Below are positions 1-8,647 of a stretch of DNA of 64,000 nucleotides, one piece after another. The notes under the pieces are model-generated. The model saw only the letters and a program-made list of their open reading frames with translations, searched no databases and was not told the origin of the DNA. This stretch comes from Propionibacteriaceae bacterium (lineage in GTDB: Bacteria > Actinomycetota > Actinomycetes > Propionibacteriales > Propionibacteriaceae). Position numbers and translations under genes: made by a program. Location of the stretch: positions 1 through 64,000 of the forward strand of contig JADKFR010000005.1 of assembly GCA_016717345.1 (NCBI GenBank), read 5' to 3'. Within the stretch, counting starts at the first letter, position 1. Each line of letters opens with the position of its first letter.

Positions 1-601
1 CAGGTGCCTGCATCGCGGCCGGCGGACTCACTGTCGCGCTGAACCCTGCCTCCCGTGCCGTACTGCTCGACTTCGGGGCCTTGGCACCCGCAACGCGGCG
101 GCAGTCGCCGACCAGCTGCTCGCGGGTCCCAATCAGCCACTCGGCGTCATATCCCCGACCCTTGGGCGAAATCAGGCAGACACACTCGCGGAGATTGAAC
201 TCCTTGTGATCACACGCCAGTCAGCCAGTCTGTTCCGGGCGCCGGCGGTGCTCCTGCTACTTCTGAGCATCGAACAAGGAGGCATCCTCAAGGACGGCTC
301 TGCCTCCCTCAGATCCCTCCAACAGATCCTCGCCGACGGTCCCGCCGTCGGCGTCCACACGATGATCATCACCGAGGGGTTGTCGACCTTTGAACGACGA
401 GCCGGCTCCTACGCACTCGACGACTTCGACCATCGCTTGGTGGGGACTGTCTCCGCTGACGTTGGCATACGGGTGATCGACACCACAGAGACCAGCGACC
501 TTTCCGACACGAAGCTCAGATACTACGACCGGTCCCGAGGCCTGCTGCGCCACGTCCTCGCGTTCGAATCTCCGCCCGCAACAATCTGGGGCAAATCGTG
601 A
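1..601 (+). CDS. FtsK/SpoIIIE-type ATPase, C-terminal end (partial, frame change)
   Basis: This is the last ATPase module of an FtsK/SpoIIIE-like protein of the EssC/EccC kind, which powers export of WXG100 proteins through type VII systems. The gene enters from the left edge. Visible signs are a VLLDFG strand near the edge, a hydrophobic APAVLLLLLSIEQ strand, the DGPAVGVHTMI segment, a DFDHR segment and the closing RGLLRHVLAF, in the order usual for the end of these proteins. The first ~80 bases read best in frame 3 and the rest in frame 2, so a single-base frame change near position 80 is likely. The stop overlaps the next start (GTGA at 598). WXG100-like genes follow within 1.2 kb, which supports an Esx-type role. 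An FtsK-like conjugation protein is the alternative. Confidence 0.6.
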   Translation, partial: RCLHRGRRTHCRAEPCLPCRTARLRGLGTRNAAAVADQLLAGPNQPLGVISPTLGRNQADTLAEIELLVITRQSASLFRAPAVLLLLLSIEQGGILKDGSASLRSLQQILADGPAVGVHTMIITEGLSTFERRAGSYALDDFDHRLVGTVSADVGIRVIDTTETSDLSDTKLRYYDRSRGLLRHVLAFESPPATIWGKS

Positions 602-1496
602 CCGTCGATCGCAACGCTGCGGGCGAAGCTATTCGGCACCTCGACGGAGCAGCAGCGAGTATCCAGGAGAGAGCAGAGAGAATCGTCCAAGCGGCCAATC
701 GTCGCGCGGCGGGCGTTGTGCGCGGAATCGCGACCGAGCTTGCATCCCGAGAACGAGAGCTTGCTCAAGCGCGAGCGGAGCTTGATCGCTGCCGCCAATC
801 AGAGCATACCGACTGCTCGGCAGCGGTCGCCCGCTTGCGCAGAGCGGAGGCAGCAGTCATTCAGGCGCGAGCAGCCTTGGCGTCAGCACGCGCCACTCGG
901 AGCGAACTCCGTGCTCGACTTGGCGCGCGCGAAGAGCGAATCCGAAAACTGGTCGCGGACAGCCGGAGGATCCAGCCGACCGGAAGGCAGAACTGCGTGA
1001 CTACCTTGCACTCGCCGGCACAGGTGCCGGTTCGTATACGCCCTCCACCACCGGTCGTGCCGCAACCGCCTCACTGGGAGGTGGTGGCAACACAACCTGC
1101 GCAGGCCTCATCGACGCCGCCGGTCTGCCACAGGGATTCGCGCTCGTGCCATTGAACCTCATCGATCAGAGCGCCTCGACCGTGCACGGTCCTGCCGACT
1201 TCAAGAAGGGATACTCACCCGACGACCTGGCGTGGGCCTTCGACGCATTCCAGCAGGTCGTCCTACCAGCGCTCGCTGCGGGGGAAGGGCGGGACTATTT
1301 CCACACGCTGGACCAGCGCGCAGGGCTCCAGGGGACACGTTCCTACTCGATGACCTACTCCCAGCTTATTGGAGCAGGTGACGCGATCCGCCTGAACCCG
1401 CAACCGAACGGCACGTACGCCATTGCCAACGGCCAGCATCGCGTCTGGGTCGCCGCACAGTACGGCGTCTTGCACATCCCAGCAAGGATCATGTGA
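598..1496 (+). pseudogene. Coiled-coil protein with C-terminal ParB-like domain, frameshifted
   Basis: Two overlapping reading frames look like one broken gene. From the GTG at 598 to about 975 the product is an Arg/Ala/Glu-rich coiled coil (repeated ELASRERELAQARAEL-type heptads). After about 975 the good reading continues in another frame (RKAELRDYLALAGTG onward) to the stop at 1496. That half contains a Gly/Ser/Thr-rich linker, a YSPDDLAWAFDAFQQ helix and the segment NGQHRVWVAAQYGV, which resembles the NGxHR...AA..G motif of ParB/sulfiredoxin-fold proteins. The start overlaps the FtsK-like stop and the end overlaps the next start, so it sits inside the Esx-like operon. Function is unknown; a polymorphic toxin or an export-linked protein would fit. 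It could also be two genuine overlapping genes. Confidence 0.5.
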
Positions 1497-1723
1497 TGCA
1501 GCCCCTGATGGAGCAAGTGCGCGACGTGGGTGACGCCCGCTCGTTATGGATGACAGTCCAGGAGACGACCAAGATGTCCTGGACGGACGGGAACAGAGCC
1601 ACCTTCGATCGTCAGCGCGCCGTCCCCCTGTCGCGCGAACTAGCCGCGCTGAAATGCGACCTGGAAAGTTCCTGCAGAAGCTTCGAGAGCATCTTGGCCC
1701 GCCTCTACGACACGCCAAGCTAG
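1493..1723 (+). CDS. Small WXG100-like helical protein
   Basis: A 75-76 residue protein starting at GTG 1493 or ATG 1496, overlapping the previous stop. It has the size and character of WXG100/Esx family proteins: mostly helical, with a central MSWTDGNRATFDRQ turn where a W-x-G-like motif is expected, followed by an amphipathic helix (PLSRELAALKCDLESS). Esx proteins form helical hairpin dimers exported by FtsK-type ATPases, one of which ends just upstream. The next gene encodes a similar protein, so the pair could be a heterodimer. Sequence similarity is weak and the assignment rests on size, the central W and context. Confidence 0.45.
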   Translation: MMQPLMEQVRDVGDARSLWMTVQETTKMSWTDGNRATFDRQRAVPLSRELAALKCDLESSCRSFESILARLYDTPS

Positions 1724-1730
1724 GGAAGGG

Positions 1731-2003
1731 GTGGGGGGTGTGGGTGACACGATTCGGATTCGGATCGCTGATGTGGAGCGGGTCCGGAGTGCGGTTGATC
1801 AGGCTGAGAAGGCGATCAGGCAGGCGTTGGCGTCGGTGGATCAGGCGCTTCAGAGTGCGGATTGGCAGGACGGGAATAGGCGCGCGTTTGAGGATCGGTG
1901 GCGGTCGGCCCGGGCTGCGACGGAGTTCGACACTCGGGCCAGGGATTTGCGTAACGAGCTGAACAAGGTGATCACCAAGGCCAAGGCGTTGGGTGGCCAT
2001 TGA
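1731..2003 (+). CDS. WXG100-like protein
   Basis: A 90-residue helical protein (start GTG 1731; GTG 1740 is an alternative). It shows an amphipathic helix (VERVRSAVDQAEKAIRQAL), a central ADWQDGNRRAFEDRW turn resembling the tryptophan turn of WXG100 proteins, and a second helix (ARDLRNELNKVITKAKAL). The W-x-D-G-N-R-x-x-F pattern is shared with the preceding protein, so the two are probably paralogues and may pair. Eight bases separate them. No secretion tail of the YxxxD/E type is obvious. Likely a substrate or structural partner of the FtsK-type ATPase upstream. Confidence 0.55.
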   Translation: MGGVGDTIRIRIADVERVRSAVDQAEKAIRQALASVDQALQSADWQDGNRRAFEDRWRSARAATEFDTRARDLRNELNKVITKAKALGGH

Positions 2004-2063
2004 CGTGACTGTTTCTGTCGCGTTGGTGTTGGTTGATGCTGCCCATGTGGGGCCGGTTCAGGG

Positions 2064-2708
2064 TTGACGGTTGGGCAGTTGGCACCGGAGACACGGTCGT
2101 CGTCGGCGTTGGTGGTGGTTGTTGGTCTGGGTGAGGGTGGTGGGGTTCTGGTTCCTGGTACGCCGATGGAGGAGGCTGCTAGGCAGTCGGTCCGGTGGCC
2201 GAAGTTGGGCGGGGCGTCCGGGCGTGAGGTGGATCTGGTTCTGGGTGCTGTGTATGACGTGGCGCATGCGGTTGGGGTGGAGCATCCGTCGGTGGTCGTG
2301 TATGGGCGGGTGGATTGGTCGCGGTTTCCTGGGTTGTTGGGGGAGTTGCATCAGTTTGCTGCTGTTGCGGGGTTGCCAGCGTTGCCGGTTCAGACGATGC
2401 GGCAGGCGGCCAGACCAAGGTCGACGGCTGGTAGCCGTCCTGCTACCAGCCCGGCCGTCACCGAACCAGCACCCAAACCGTCTGCACCCCCAAGTATCGG
2501 CCACACGCCGTCGGCGGTTCCCGCAGCGGTTCTTCCCGCCCTTCGTGGTTCGAGTGCGCTCGGTCCACTCGCTGTTGTGGCGATGACAGCGGTTGTGGGT
2601 CTCGCGGTTTCCCCCGGGATCGGTGCGGCCATCCGACGAGCAACCGGCAGCGTCCGTGAACTGGAACCTGAGCGATTCGAGGCGAGTTCGTCCATATCGT
2701 GGGGATGA
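2064..2708 (+). CDS. Type VII secretion-associated (Rv3446c-like) membrane protein
   Basis: About 214 residues, with a TTG start at 2064 as read. A better beginning may be GTG 2006, whose 20 codons (VSVALVLVDAAHVGPVQG) end in a TGA overlapping the TTG, so a small frame change near 2064 is likely. The N-terminal half alternates strands and helices, with SVVVYGRVDW and a following helix recalling the Rv3446c family of type VII-associated proteins. A Pro/Ala/Ser linker (about residues 115-165) then leads to a membrane segment (LGPLAVVAMTAVVGLAVS) and a short tail. The stop overlaps the next ATG (ATGA at 2705), which indicates translational coupling. Family assignment is tentative. Confidence 0.4.
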   Translation: MTVGQLAPETRSSSALVVVVGLGEGGGVLVPGTPMEEAARQSVRWPKLGGASGREVDLVLGAVYDVAHAVGVEHPSVVVYGRVDWSRFPGLLGELHQFAAVAGLPALPVQTMRQAARPRSTAGSRPATSPAVTEPAPKPSAPPSIGHTPSAVPAAVLPALRGSSALGPLAVVAMTAVVGLAVSPGIGAAIRRATGSVRELEPERFEASSSISWG

Positions 2709-3519
2709 CAGACTCGCTCGTTGGTGGGTCAGCATTCGCGGCAGCCTTGGCCATCGTGCTGGGAACTGTGCTGTTCCGCCGCCACAAGGTCGTCGTATCG
2801 ATTGTTGGTGCGCTGGCACTTGCCAGCTGCGGGATCCTCGCAGCGCACTCGACTGCAGCCTACGACGGTGAGGCTCGCGAGCCAGTCGCTGCCTACAGAG
2901 CGAAGTTCGAGAGGAGATCCTTCTCGGCATGTGCAACTCCGGTCACGGTTCATCGGGCGAGCAAGTCGTCGACGGCAGCAAGATCGAGTACGCGCTCAGT
3001 GGTGACTGCGATGCCTTGGTCCTCTGGTCGGGAGAGACGGAGATCCGTAGGATCCCCGCACCAGACGGCGCCAAGTTGGATCTACACGCAATCGGAGCGG
3101 AGTCGAGACGGGGCGCGCACTTCGTTGCCGCTAGGACGTGGACGGAAGAGAAAGGCGGGCCCTACAGGCTTGTGATATTCCGGCTCGACCAGGAGGCTGA
3201 GACCCAGAGCTTCGCTCTTCACGCACCCCATTCCGTGCAGGGATCCCTGATTCTAGGTAGGGAGGGTCGTTTCGTGTTCGAGCGTCAGGTCGATGGAGTG
3301 GAGATGGTCACGGCTGTGGATCCCGACACTGGGAAGTTCGTGTGGAACGTCGTGTGCCCCAAGGGGTGGGACTTCCCCTGCACCTCCTCGAAGAAGGGAC
3401 GATGCGCTTTCGGGATGGGCGACACCTTGTCCTGTACGAGGGGCACGAGGATTCGAGGGTACAAGCTGGACATGCAGGCGGGGAAGCGGGGTGAACTCAT
3501 CGAAGAGCGGGACTGGTAA
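2705..3519 (+). pseudogene. Membrane-anchored protein of the Esx-like operon, frameshifted
   Basis: From ATG 2705, coupled to the previous stop, the first ~65 residues form two membrane segments (SAFAAALAIVLGTVLF and VVVSIVGALALASCGILA) joined by a basic RRHK loop. Near 2890-2905 the good reading switches frame and continues as EVREEILLGMCNSG onward to the stop at 3519. The second half is soluble, beta-rich and cysteine-containing, with a VDPDTGKFVWNVVCP segment like a PQQ/beta-propeller blade. It probably faces outward from the anchor. Function is unknown. Alternatively there are two genes, the second starting at ATG 2929. It is the last cargo gene before the integration module. Confidence 0.45.
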
Positions 3520-3842
3520 CCAACGCCAGGCGCTTCAAGCCTGTGGCCGAGCAAGGCCCCAGCCATCAGTTGACTTGGGCGAGCCCACACCGATCCGCTC
3601 ATCGGCCAGATCGGGTCGGATCACCGGCATATCCCAGATGAGCGCGCCGCGCTGGAGCGGACGCGAGGGGCCGTGCACCAAGGCCCAGTGTCGTCGTGGG
3701 GCCTTGTGGCCCGGCTTCGTGTTGGCCGCCGCTACGTGTCCACCAAGGAGGGGGTCGGGTCCTTCTGGAAGGCGAGGGGAAGCCAACGTTGGAGGACACA
3801 TGACACAGGCATCTGCGGCCCGGCGGACCGACTCTGGAGCCG
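3520..3842. other. Gap without recognisable gene
   Basis: About 320 bases between the last Esx-like gene and the excisionase-like ORF. Several frames are open because of GC content, but none gives a recognisable product or a convincing ribosome binding site. No strong hairpin was seen. Confidence 0.3.
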
Positions 3843-4139
3843 ATGCCACTGGAGCACCCTGCGCCAGGGCGCGGGTTCGGGGGTCGTCCGGCAGACCCCA
3901 TCGAGGGGAATGGTTCAAGGTGGAGGCCCTGCTGGGTCCTCGAAGCGGGGTCTCGTCCGCTGTGGATCTCCTACCCCGATGCTGCGGAGTTGACGACGTT
4001 GTCGGTGCGGTCGCTGAAACGGTTGACGGCCGAGGGCAAGCTGCCGTGCTTCTTGATCGGCGGGAAGGTGCTGCGTTTGCGGCTGTCTGACGTGGAGGCG
4101 CTTGCGGTGCCGGTGGATCAGCTCCGCGGGTGGTCGTGA
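3843..4139 (+). CDS. Excisionase-like MerR/HTH DNA-binding protein
   Basis: The C-terminal ~60 residues (from about 3960) are a compact winged-helix of the excisionase/MerR type: YPDAAELTTLSVRSLKRL forms the helix-turn-helix, LPCFLIGGKVLRLR the wing and SDVEALAV the last helix. Such proteins bind attachment sites and tip tyrosine recombinases toward excision. The start is unclear: ATG 3843 gives 98 residues, but the first ~40 are low-complexity and a later start or an upstream frame change is possible. The 3' end overlaps the convergent integrase gene by 22 bases, the usual pairing at the end of an integrative element. Confidence 0.6.
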   Translation: MPLEHPAPGRGFGGRPADPIEGNGSRWRPCWVLEAGSRPLWISYPDAAELTTLSVRSLKRLTAEGKLPCFLIGGKVLRLRLSDVEALAVPVDQLRGWS

Positions 4140-5479
4140 GCCAGACCTGACCCCGGGCTGGGTTGGCTGGCTGGCCCTGTGCCGCGAGAGGCCAGGGCCC
4201 CCATGCGTGCGGCGAGGTCGCGTTTGCGGTCGTTGATCGTCTCTTGGTAGCGCATGGCGACGTGGATGTCGTTGTGGCCGGCGAACTGCATCAGCTCCTT
4301 AGTGGTGGCCCCCGAAATGGCGGCCATGGTGGCCGCGAAGTGACGCAGGTCGTGGAACCTGAAGTCGGGTCGGCCGATCTCGTGGCGTGCGCGGTAGAAG
4401 CCGTTACCTGGGTGGATCCTCCGCTTCGTCTTCTTGTCGAAGCGGGGTGCGTGGCCGTACACCTGTCCGGGGGTGAGTGGGGTGCCCTGGTTACCGGGGA
4501 AGACGAGGTCGTCGGGGTTGGGGCCGGTGTGCTGGGCGAGGTGCCGGCCGATCTCTTCAAGCAGGTTCGTGGGGAGGTGCACCGTCCGGTTGCCCGCTGC
4601 CGATTTGGGGGTGGTGAGGATGCGCCGGCCTCCCACGGTGACAACCGCCCGTTCGATCTTCACGGTGCCCTGGTCCAGATCGAGGTCACGGCGTCGCAGG
4701 GCGGTCAGCTCACCGAAGCGAAGGCCTGCCCATGCCGCCAAGAGGATCAGGAGCCGATGGCGATCCGACATGGCGTCGGCCAGCTGTTCGATCTGGTCGA
4801 CGGTGAGCAGTTCGATGTCTTTGGGAGCGTTGCGTGCTGTGGCGCCTTCGACGTCTACCGGGGACTCGGCGACGAGCTTGCGTGAGACGGCGGTCCGGAA
4901 GATCGACTTGAGCAGCGAGTAGGCGTGCGCTCGCATGGTCGGGGCCTCGGGGAGTGCTCGGTACCAGCGATCCACCGTCGAGGTGGTGATCGAGGCGAGG
5001 GGGAGCCGGTGCAGCGGCCGGAACAGCCGGTCGTGGATGTCGAGGTAGTGCTCGCGGGTCCGTGCCTTGATCGGCCGCCCTTTGACCATGCGGGTGCTGA
5101 TCCAGTCCCGCGCGTATTCGTCGAAGTTGATGACGGCGGCCTCGGCTTCAGCCTCGGCCTGGATACGGCGCTGGGCGGGCGGTGTCCATTCGCCGTATTC
5201 AATGAGTTTCAATTCCCCGGCCAGCCATCCCTGGGCGCGTTCCCTGGTCGAGAAGGTCATTCCGGCGCGGTGCAGCTGTTTGTCTGGCCCGGTGTAGCGG
5301 ACCTTGAATCGACCGCGGGCCTCTACGATGGTCCCGAAGCTTCGGTGCTCGGCTTTCGTCTTCCGCGGCCGTGGGCCAATCCTTCCCGAAAGTCCCCCGC
5401 GGGGAACTTGTGGGGAACTTTGAAGGTCTTCTTGCGCTCCCGGTGCCCGTCCTGTCATGACCCTACGATAGCCTGTCAT
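4118..5479 (-). CDS. Tyrosine site-specific integrase
   Basis: A 453-residue phage/ICE-type tyrosine recombinase. The N-terminal AP2-like arm-binding segment includes RFKVRYTGPD (about residues 57-66), the SAM-like core-binding domain covers about 120-205, and the catalytic domain about 225-425. Catalytic residues are visible: Arg254 in AGLRFGEL, Lys292 in TTPKSA, His377 and Arg380 in HDLRH, His402 in AGH and Tyr411 in MRYQ. All are intact, so the enzyme is probably active. ATG 5479 is used, though 5458 is also possible. The gene lies about 80 bases from a tRNA 3'-end fragment, the expected attachment site, and converges with the excisionase-like gene. Confidence 0.93.
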   Translation of the reverse strand: MTGYRRVMTGRAPGAQEDLQSSPQVPRGGLSGRIGPRPRKTKAEHRSFGTIVEARGRFKVRYTGPDKQLHRAGMTFSTRERAQGWLAGELKLIEYGEWTPPAQRRIQAEAEAEAAVINFDEYARDWISTRMVKGRPIKARTREHYLDIHDRLFRPLHRLPLASITTSTVDRWYRALPEAPTMRAHAYSLLKSIFRTAVSRKLVAESPVDVEGATARNAPKDIELLTVDQIEQLADAMSDRHRLLILLAAWAGLRFGELTALRRRDLDLDQGTVKIERAVVTVGGRRILTTPKSAAGNRTVHLPTNLLEEIGRHLAQHTGPNPDDLVFPGNQGTPLTPGQVYGHAPRFDKKTKRRIHPGNGFYRARHEIGRPDFRFHDLRHFAATMAAISGATTKELMQFAGHNDIHVAMRYQETINDRKRDLAARMGALASRGTGPASQPSPGSGLAHDHPRS

Positions 5480-5557
5480 TCAAGCGAATCACCTAGTCAA
5501 AGGCCTCTTAGCCCGCTGAGTCCGACGCAGTCACTCTGGGTCATTCCGGGTCGGTTT

Positions 5558-5585
5558 GCTGGTTCAAGTCCAGTTAGGCCCACCA
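5558..5585 (+). other. tRNA 3'-end fragment, probable attachment site (attL/attR)
   Basis: The stretch reads as the end of a tRNA gene: a T-arm (stem GCTGG/CCAGT around loop TTCAAGT, 5558-5574), the 3' acceptor strand TAGGCCC (5575-5581), then A and an encoded CCA (5582-5585). No matching 5' acceptor strand (GGGCCTA) or anticodon arm lies at the right distance upstream, so this is a fragment. Integrative elements that use the 3' end of a tRNA leave exactly this footprint at the far boundary. With this orientation the element extends leftward, through the integrase and the Esx-like genes. The acceptor sequence would suit an isoleucine-type tRNA, but the isotype is not proven. Confidence 0.65.
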
Positions 5586-6114
5586 TCCCGATTCCCGCTT
5601 TGACTAGGGGTTTCACTCTTTTCACCCAGAACCCGTCCGACTTATGCGACCTTATTGCGACCTTAAGCTCGACGAGTGGCGCGTTCTCGGGTCGCGGAGC
5701 AGGCAGGTCGTGAGCTCGGATGCGTCTCCGGTGGAAACCACCAGTAGCAGGGTGCGCATGCCGGACCTCTCGCGGCCTATGGCGCACCTCGAACGCCGAC
5801 AGAGCCTCGACGAACTGAGTGGACGGCCTGCGGATGCCAGCCAGCGCGGCGGGGTTCCCGACCGCGGCGATCACGCTTCGACCGGACCCGTGAAGCTTCG
5901 GTCGAGCCGGGCCAGTGATCAGTTCAGCGCCTTCCCGGACGCCCAGGGGACGCCCAGCGACAACAACGGCCTTGTTCCACCACCTTTGCCCGGTGCGGCT
6001 GGTCAGCCAGCAATCCCGGTTCGATCCGCCAGCGCCCCAGCCCGCCTCCATGGCATCCGCTCGCCAGAGGGCGCTGTCATCGACACCACACGCTCGTCGT
6101 GCCTAGTTTCAGGC
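5586..6114. other. Gap between attachment site and next gene
   Basis: About 530 bases with no convincing gene. Open frames run through it on both strands but match nothing recognisable and show no codon pattern or start site. The sequence is chromosomal flank to the right of the tRNA fragment. A GGTTCGATCC stretch near 6018 recalls a T-loop but has no tRNA structure around it. Confidence 0.35.
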
Positions 6115-7118
6115 ATGGCTCTTGACGAGGCACTGCTGGGATGGTTGCTCGACACCGACCCTGCGCTGCGCTGGCAGGTGGAGCGTGATCTGGCGAAGGA
6201 GCGTGATGTGGTGTGGGCGGCGACCAGGACGCGGGTCGCGGCGGAGGGGATGGGTGCCCGGCTGCTGGAGTTGCAGGATGGGGACGGCCAGTGGGCCGGC
6301 GGGGCGTACTTCCCCTCGCGGGCGGATCCGCGCGCGGTGAATCATCCCGATGACGGCGAGGGTCAGCCCTACACCGCCACCACCTGGTCGTTGAACACGC
6401 TGCGGGAATGGGGGGTCGATGCGTCCGTCCTGGCGGGGACGGCGGAGAAGCTGACCGTGAACAGCCGCTGGGAGTACGACGACCTGCCGTACTGGGGTGG
6501 CGAAGTCGACTGCTGCATCAACGCGCACACGCTTGCCAACGGCGCCTGGCTGGGCGCCGACGTGAGCGGCCTGGTCGACTGGTTCGTCGAGCACCAACTC
6601 CCGGATGGAGGTTGGAACTGCGACTGGGTGGAGGGTCGCGCCGGTCGTCATTCCACTCCACGCTTAACTCGTTGCGCGAGGTCTTGTGGTTCGAGCAGGC
6701 GATCGGCGGCCACGACACACTGCGGGCGGCGCGGCACCGCGCCCAGGAGTACCTGCTCGAGCGGCGGTTGCTGTACTCCCTCGGCACGGGTGAACGGGTC
6801 GGGGGCTGGATCGCGAATGTGGACTACCCCTTCCGCTGGCCGTACACCGCCCTGCGCGCGTTGGACTACCTGCGCGAGGCCACTGTCCACGACGACGTGG
6901 CGCCCGATCCGCGGGCGGGGGAGGCGGTCACGCTGGTCAGGTCGGCTCGCGGCGAGGACGGCCGGTGGCTGCAAGGCACCCGCTACAAGGGCCAGGTGTG
7001 GTTCGAGGTCGACGTCCCGGTCGGCGAGCCCTCGCCGTGGCTCACGTTCTACGCCACCCGCGTGCTGGACTGGTGGGACAACGCCCAACCCTCCGCGACC
7101 CGATCCGCCCGAGCCTGA
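6115..7118 (+). pseudogene. Squalene-cyclase/prenyltransferase-like alpha-toroid protein, frameshifted
   Basis: From ATG 6115 the product is a repeat protein of the squalene cyclase/prenyltransferase-like alpha-alpha toroid family: LLELQDGDGQWAGG, TATTWSLNTLREWG and QLPDGGWNCDW are typical QW-like blades. The reading continues in another frame after about 6645 (SRRSSFHSTLNSLREVL), then TGERVGGWIAN, RWPYTALRALDYL and a closing WLTFYATRVLDWW before the stop at 7118. Joining the frames gives about 333 residues, the normal size for these cytoplasmic proteins of unknown reaction. The DxDD catalytic motif of true triterpene cyclases is not visible, so it is probably not a hopanoid enzyme. The frame change is either a sequencing indel or an inactivating mutation. 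Confidence 0.7.
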
Positions 7119-7284
7119 AGCCCTGAGGGTCTGGATCAAGGGCTAGCAGCTCCAGCGCACGGATCTCCCCGCCTTCATCGATGCCGTCGCCAAGGTCGAG
7201 GAGCCGAACGCCGCGGTCGCCTACGCCTGAGAAGGACTCGTCGAGGGGCTGGTGTCCAGCGTCGCACTCCAGGCCGGGGGGTTT

Positions 7285-7335
7285 GAGGTCGAGGTGAGGT
7301 GGGGAAGCCCGATTGGAGGTCGAGGTGAGGTGGGG
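7285..7335 (+). repeat. Two-copy direct repeat
   Basis: The 20-base unit GAGGTCGAGGTGAGGTGGGG occurs at 7285-7304 and again at 7316-7335, a 31-base period. It lies just upstream of the DUF2236 gene start at 7360 and could be a slipped duplication or a regulator-binding pair. Confidence 0.6.
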
Positions 7336-7359
7336 GAAACCGGACGTAGGGTGGTCGCC

Positions 7360-8583
7360 GTGAGCGAGATCCCGCAGGGCCCGGGTCCGCGACCGGGGAT
7401 GCCGACCAGCGTTCGCTGTGGTCGGGAGGCCACGCAGAGGTTCCCCGTCCTCGCGCCTGACTACTTTGCCGGCATGTGGGAGGGTGACCCGTTGGCCGAC
7501 GCGTTCGTCGCTGACGCTGGGTTGTTGGGCGACGGCCGCGCGATGCGGATGGTGCGGACCGCCTGCAGGGAAGGAATCGGGGCGGTTGCGGACGCGCCGG
7601 CCTCCTTGGCCGCGCTGTTCGCCGAGTTGGATGACGTGCCGGAGTGGGTCGATCTCGATGCGATCGACCGGGATTGCCGATACCTGGGGCGCTTCACGCG
7701 GCAGGGCGGGATCGTTCTGGGAGCGGCATCGCTGGTCAGCGGGTACGCGAACTCGGCCGCGTCGCGTCCTTTGGAAATGACGGGGAGGTACGTCGAGAGT
7801 GCTGGCGTGCGGACGATCGAAGTGGCTTCATGGTTGGTTGAAGCCAGCGCCTCCGGCGGTCTGCAGCGTCACGCCAAGGGGTTCGAGCTCACCGTTCGGG
7901 TCCGGATCATCCACGCCTTGGTCCGCCGGGCCTTGCGCGACGATCCGCGTTGGGACGAGCAGGCCTGGGGTGTGCCCATCTGCCAGGCGTTCCTCGCCTA
8001 CACGCTGGTCGAGTTCTGCCTGATCCCGCTGCGGGGCATGGCAGCGATCGGCGCCGCCTTTCTTCCTCACGAGGTGGCCGCCTATTACGCCCGTTGGCGT
8101 TACATCGGCCATCTTCTCGGCATCAATCCTGCGCTGCTCGCCACCAACGAGGCACAGCAGGATGCGCTGGAGCAGCTCTACCTCCTCACCCGCCCCGAGG
8201 TCGACGACTACTGCCGGGATCTGGTCGCGGCGATCAACAACGAGTTCCTGGTGCTCGAGATCGAGCAGTTGCTCATCAGGCCACTTCACGCCATCGCTCC
8301 CCGCGTCGTGCACGCACTCGAGAGGGTCTTTCTCGGCGACCGGATCGCCGACGAGCTTGCCATCCCCGATACTCGCCTCAAGCACGTTATCCGCCGGGTC
8401 GGCCCAATGGTGGCAGCCATCAATCGAGCCGTTGACCGCATCCCCGGCACGCTGCCGATTCGCACGAGCCTTGGCGAGCGCTACCGGATCAAGCAGGACG
8501 CCAGACTCCGTGCACGGTACTCAGTGCGCCACGACCTGGTCGACGCGGCACCGACTGGCAAGCCTCACCCCGCACGGAGCTGA
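7360..8583 (+). CDS. DUF2236/MpaB-family oxygenase-like protein
   Basis: About 407 residues from GTG 7360 (upstream GTGs at 7351 and 7252 keep the frame). The fold belongs to the DUF2236 family, which includes mycophenolic-acid oxygenase MpaB and the haem-b rubber oxygenase Lcp. Conserved stretches are LGAASLVSGYANSAASRPL, GRYVESAGVRTIEVASWL, VRVRIIHALVRRAL, WGVPICQAFLAYTLV and RWRYIGHLLGIN; the family's conserved Arg and His that bind haem lie in these helices. The substrate cannot be told from sequence. The neighbours are not obviously related: a squalene-cyclase-like pseudogene upstream and a convergent small membrane protein. Confidence 0.8.
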   Translation: MSEIPQGPGPRPGMPTSVRCGREATQRFPVLAPDYFAGMWEGDPLADAFVADAGLLGDGRAMRMVRTACREGIGAVADAPASLAALFAELDDVPEWVDLDAIDRDCRYLGRFTRQGGIVLGAASLVSGYANSAASRPLEMTGRYVESAGVRTIEVASWLVEASASGGLQRHAKGFELTVRVRIIHALVRRALRDDPRWDEQAWGVPICQAFLAYTLVEFCLIPLRGMAAIGAAFLPHEVAAYYARWRYIGHLLGINPALLATNEAQQDALEQLYLLTRPEVDDYCRDLVAAINNEFLVLEIEQLLIRPLHAIAPRVVHALERVFLGDRIADELAIPDTRLKHVIRRVGPMVAAINRAVDRIPGTLPIRTSLGERYRIKQDARLRARYSVRHDLVDAAPTGKPHPARS

Positions 8584-8647
8584 CCAAGCGCTGCTCACTA
8601 CCCAGCGCCAGCAAGGACGTCTGCTCGACCCAGGCGTCAACCGCGGC

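Noticed and set aside
6013..6032. GGTTCGATCC resembling a tRNA T-loop
   Set aside because: No acceptor, D-arm or anticodon arm can be drawn around it, and no CCA end follows.
5497..6051. 184-codon minus-strand frame to the right of the attachment site
   Set aside because: It runs through the tRNA fragment and has no recognisable protein features.
5644..6114. In-frame extension upstream of the squalene-cyclase-like ATG
   Set aside because: The extra ~157 codons show no similarity to the family, which starts at the ATG at 6115.
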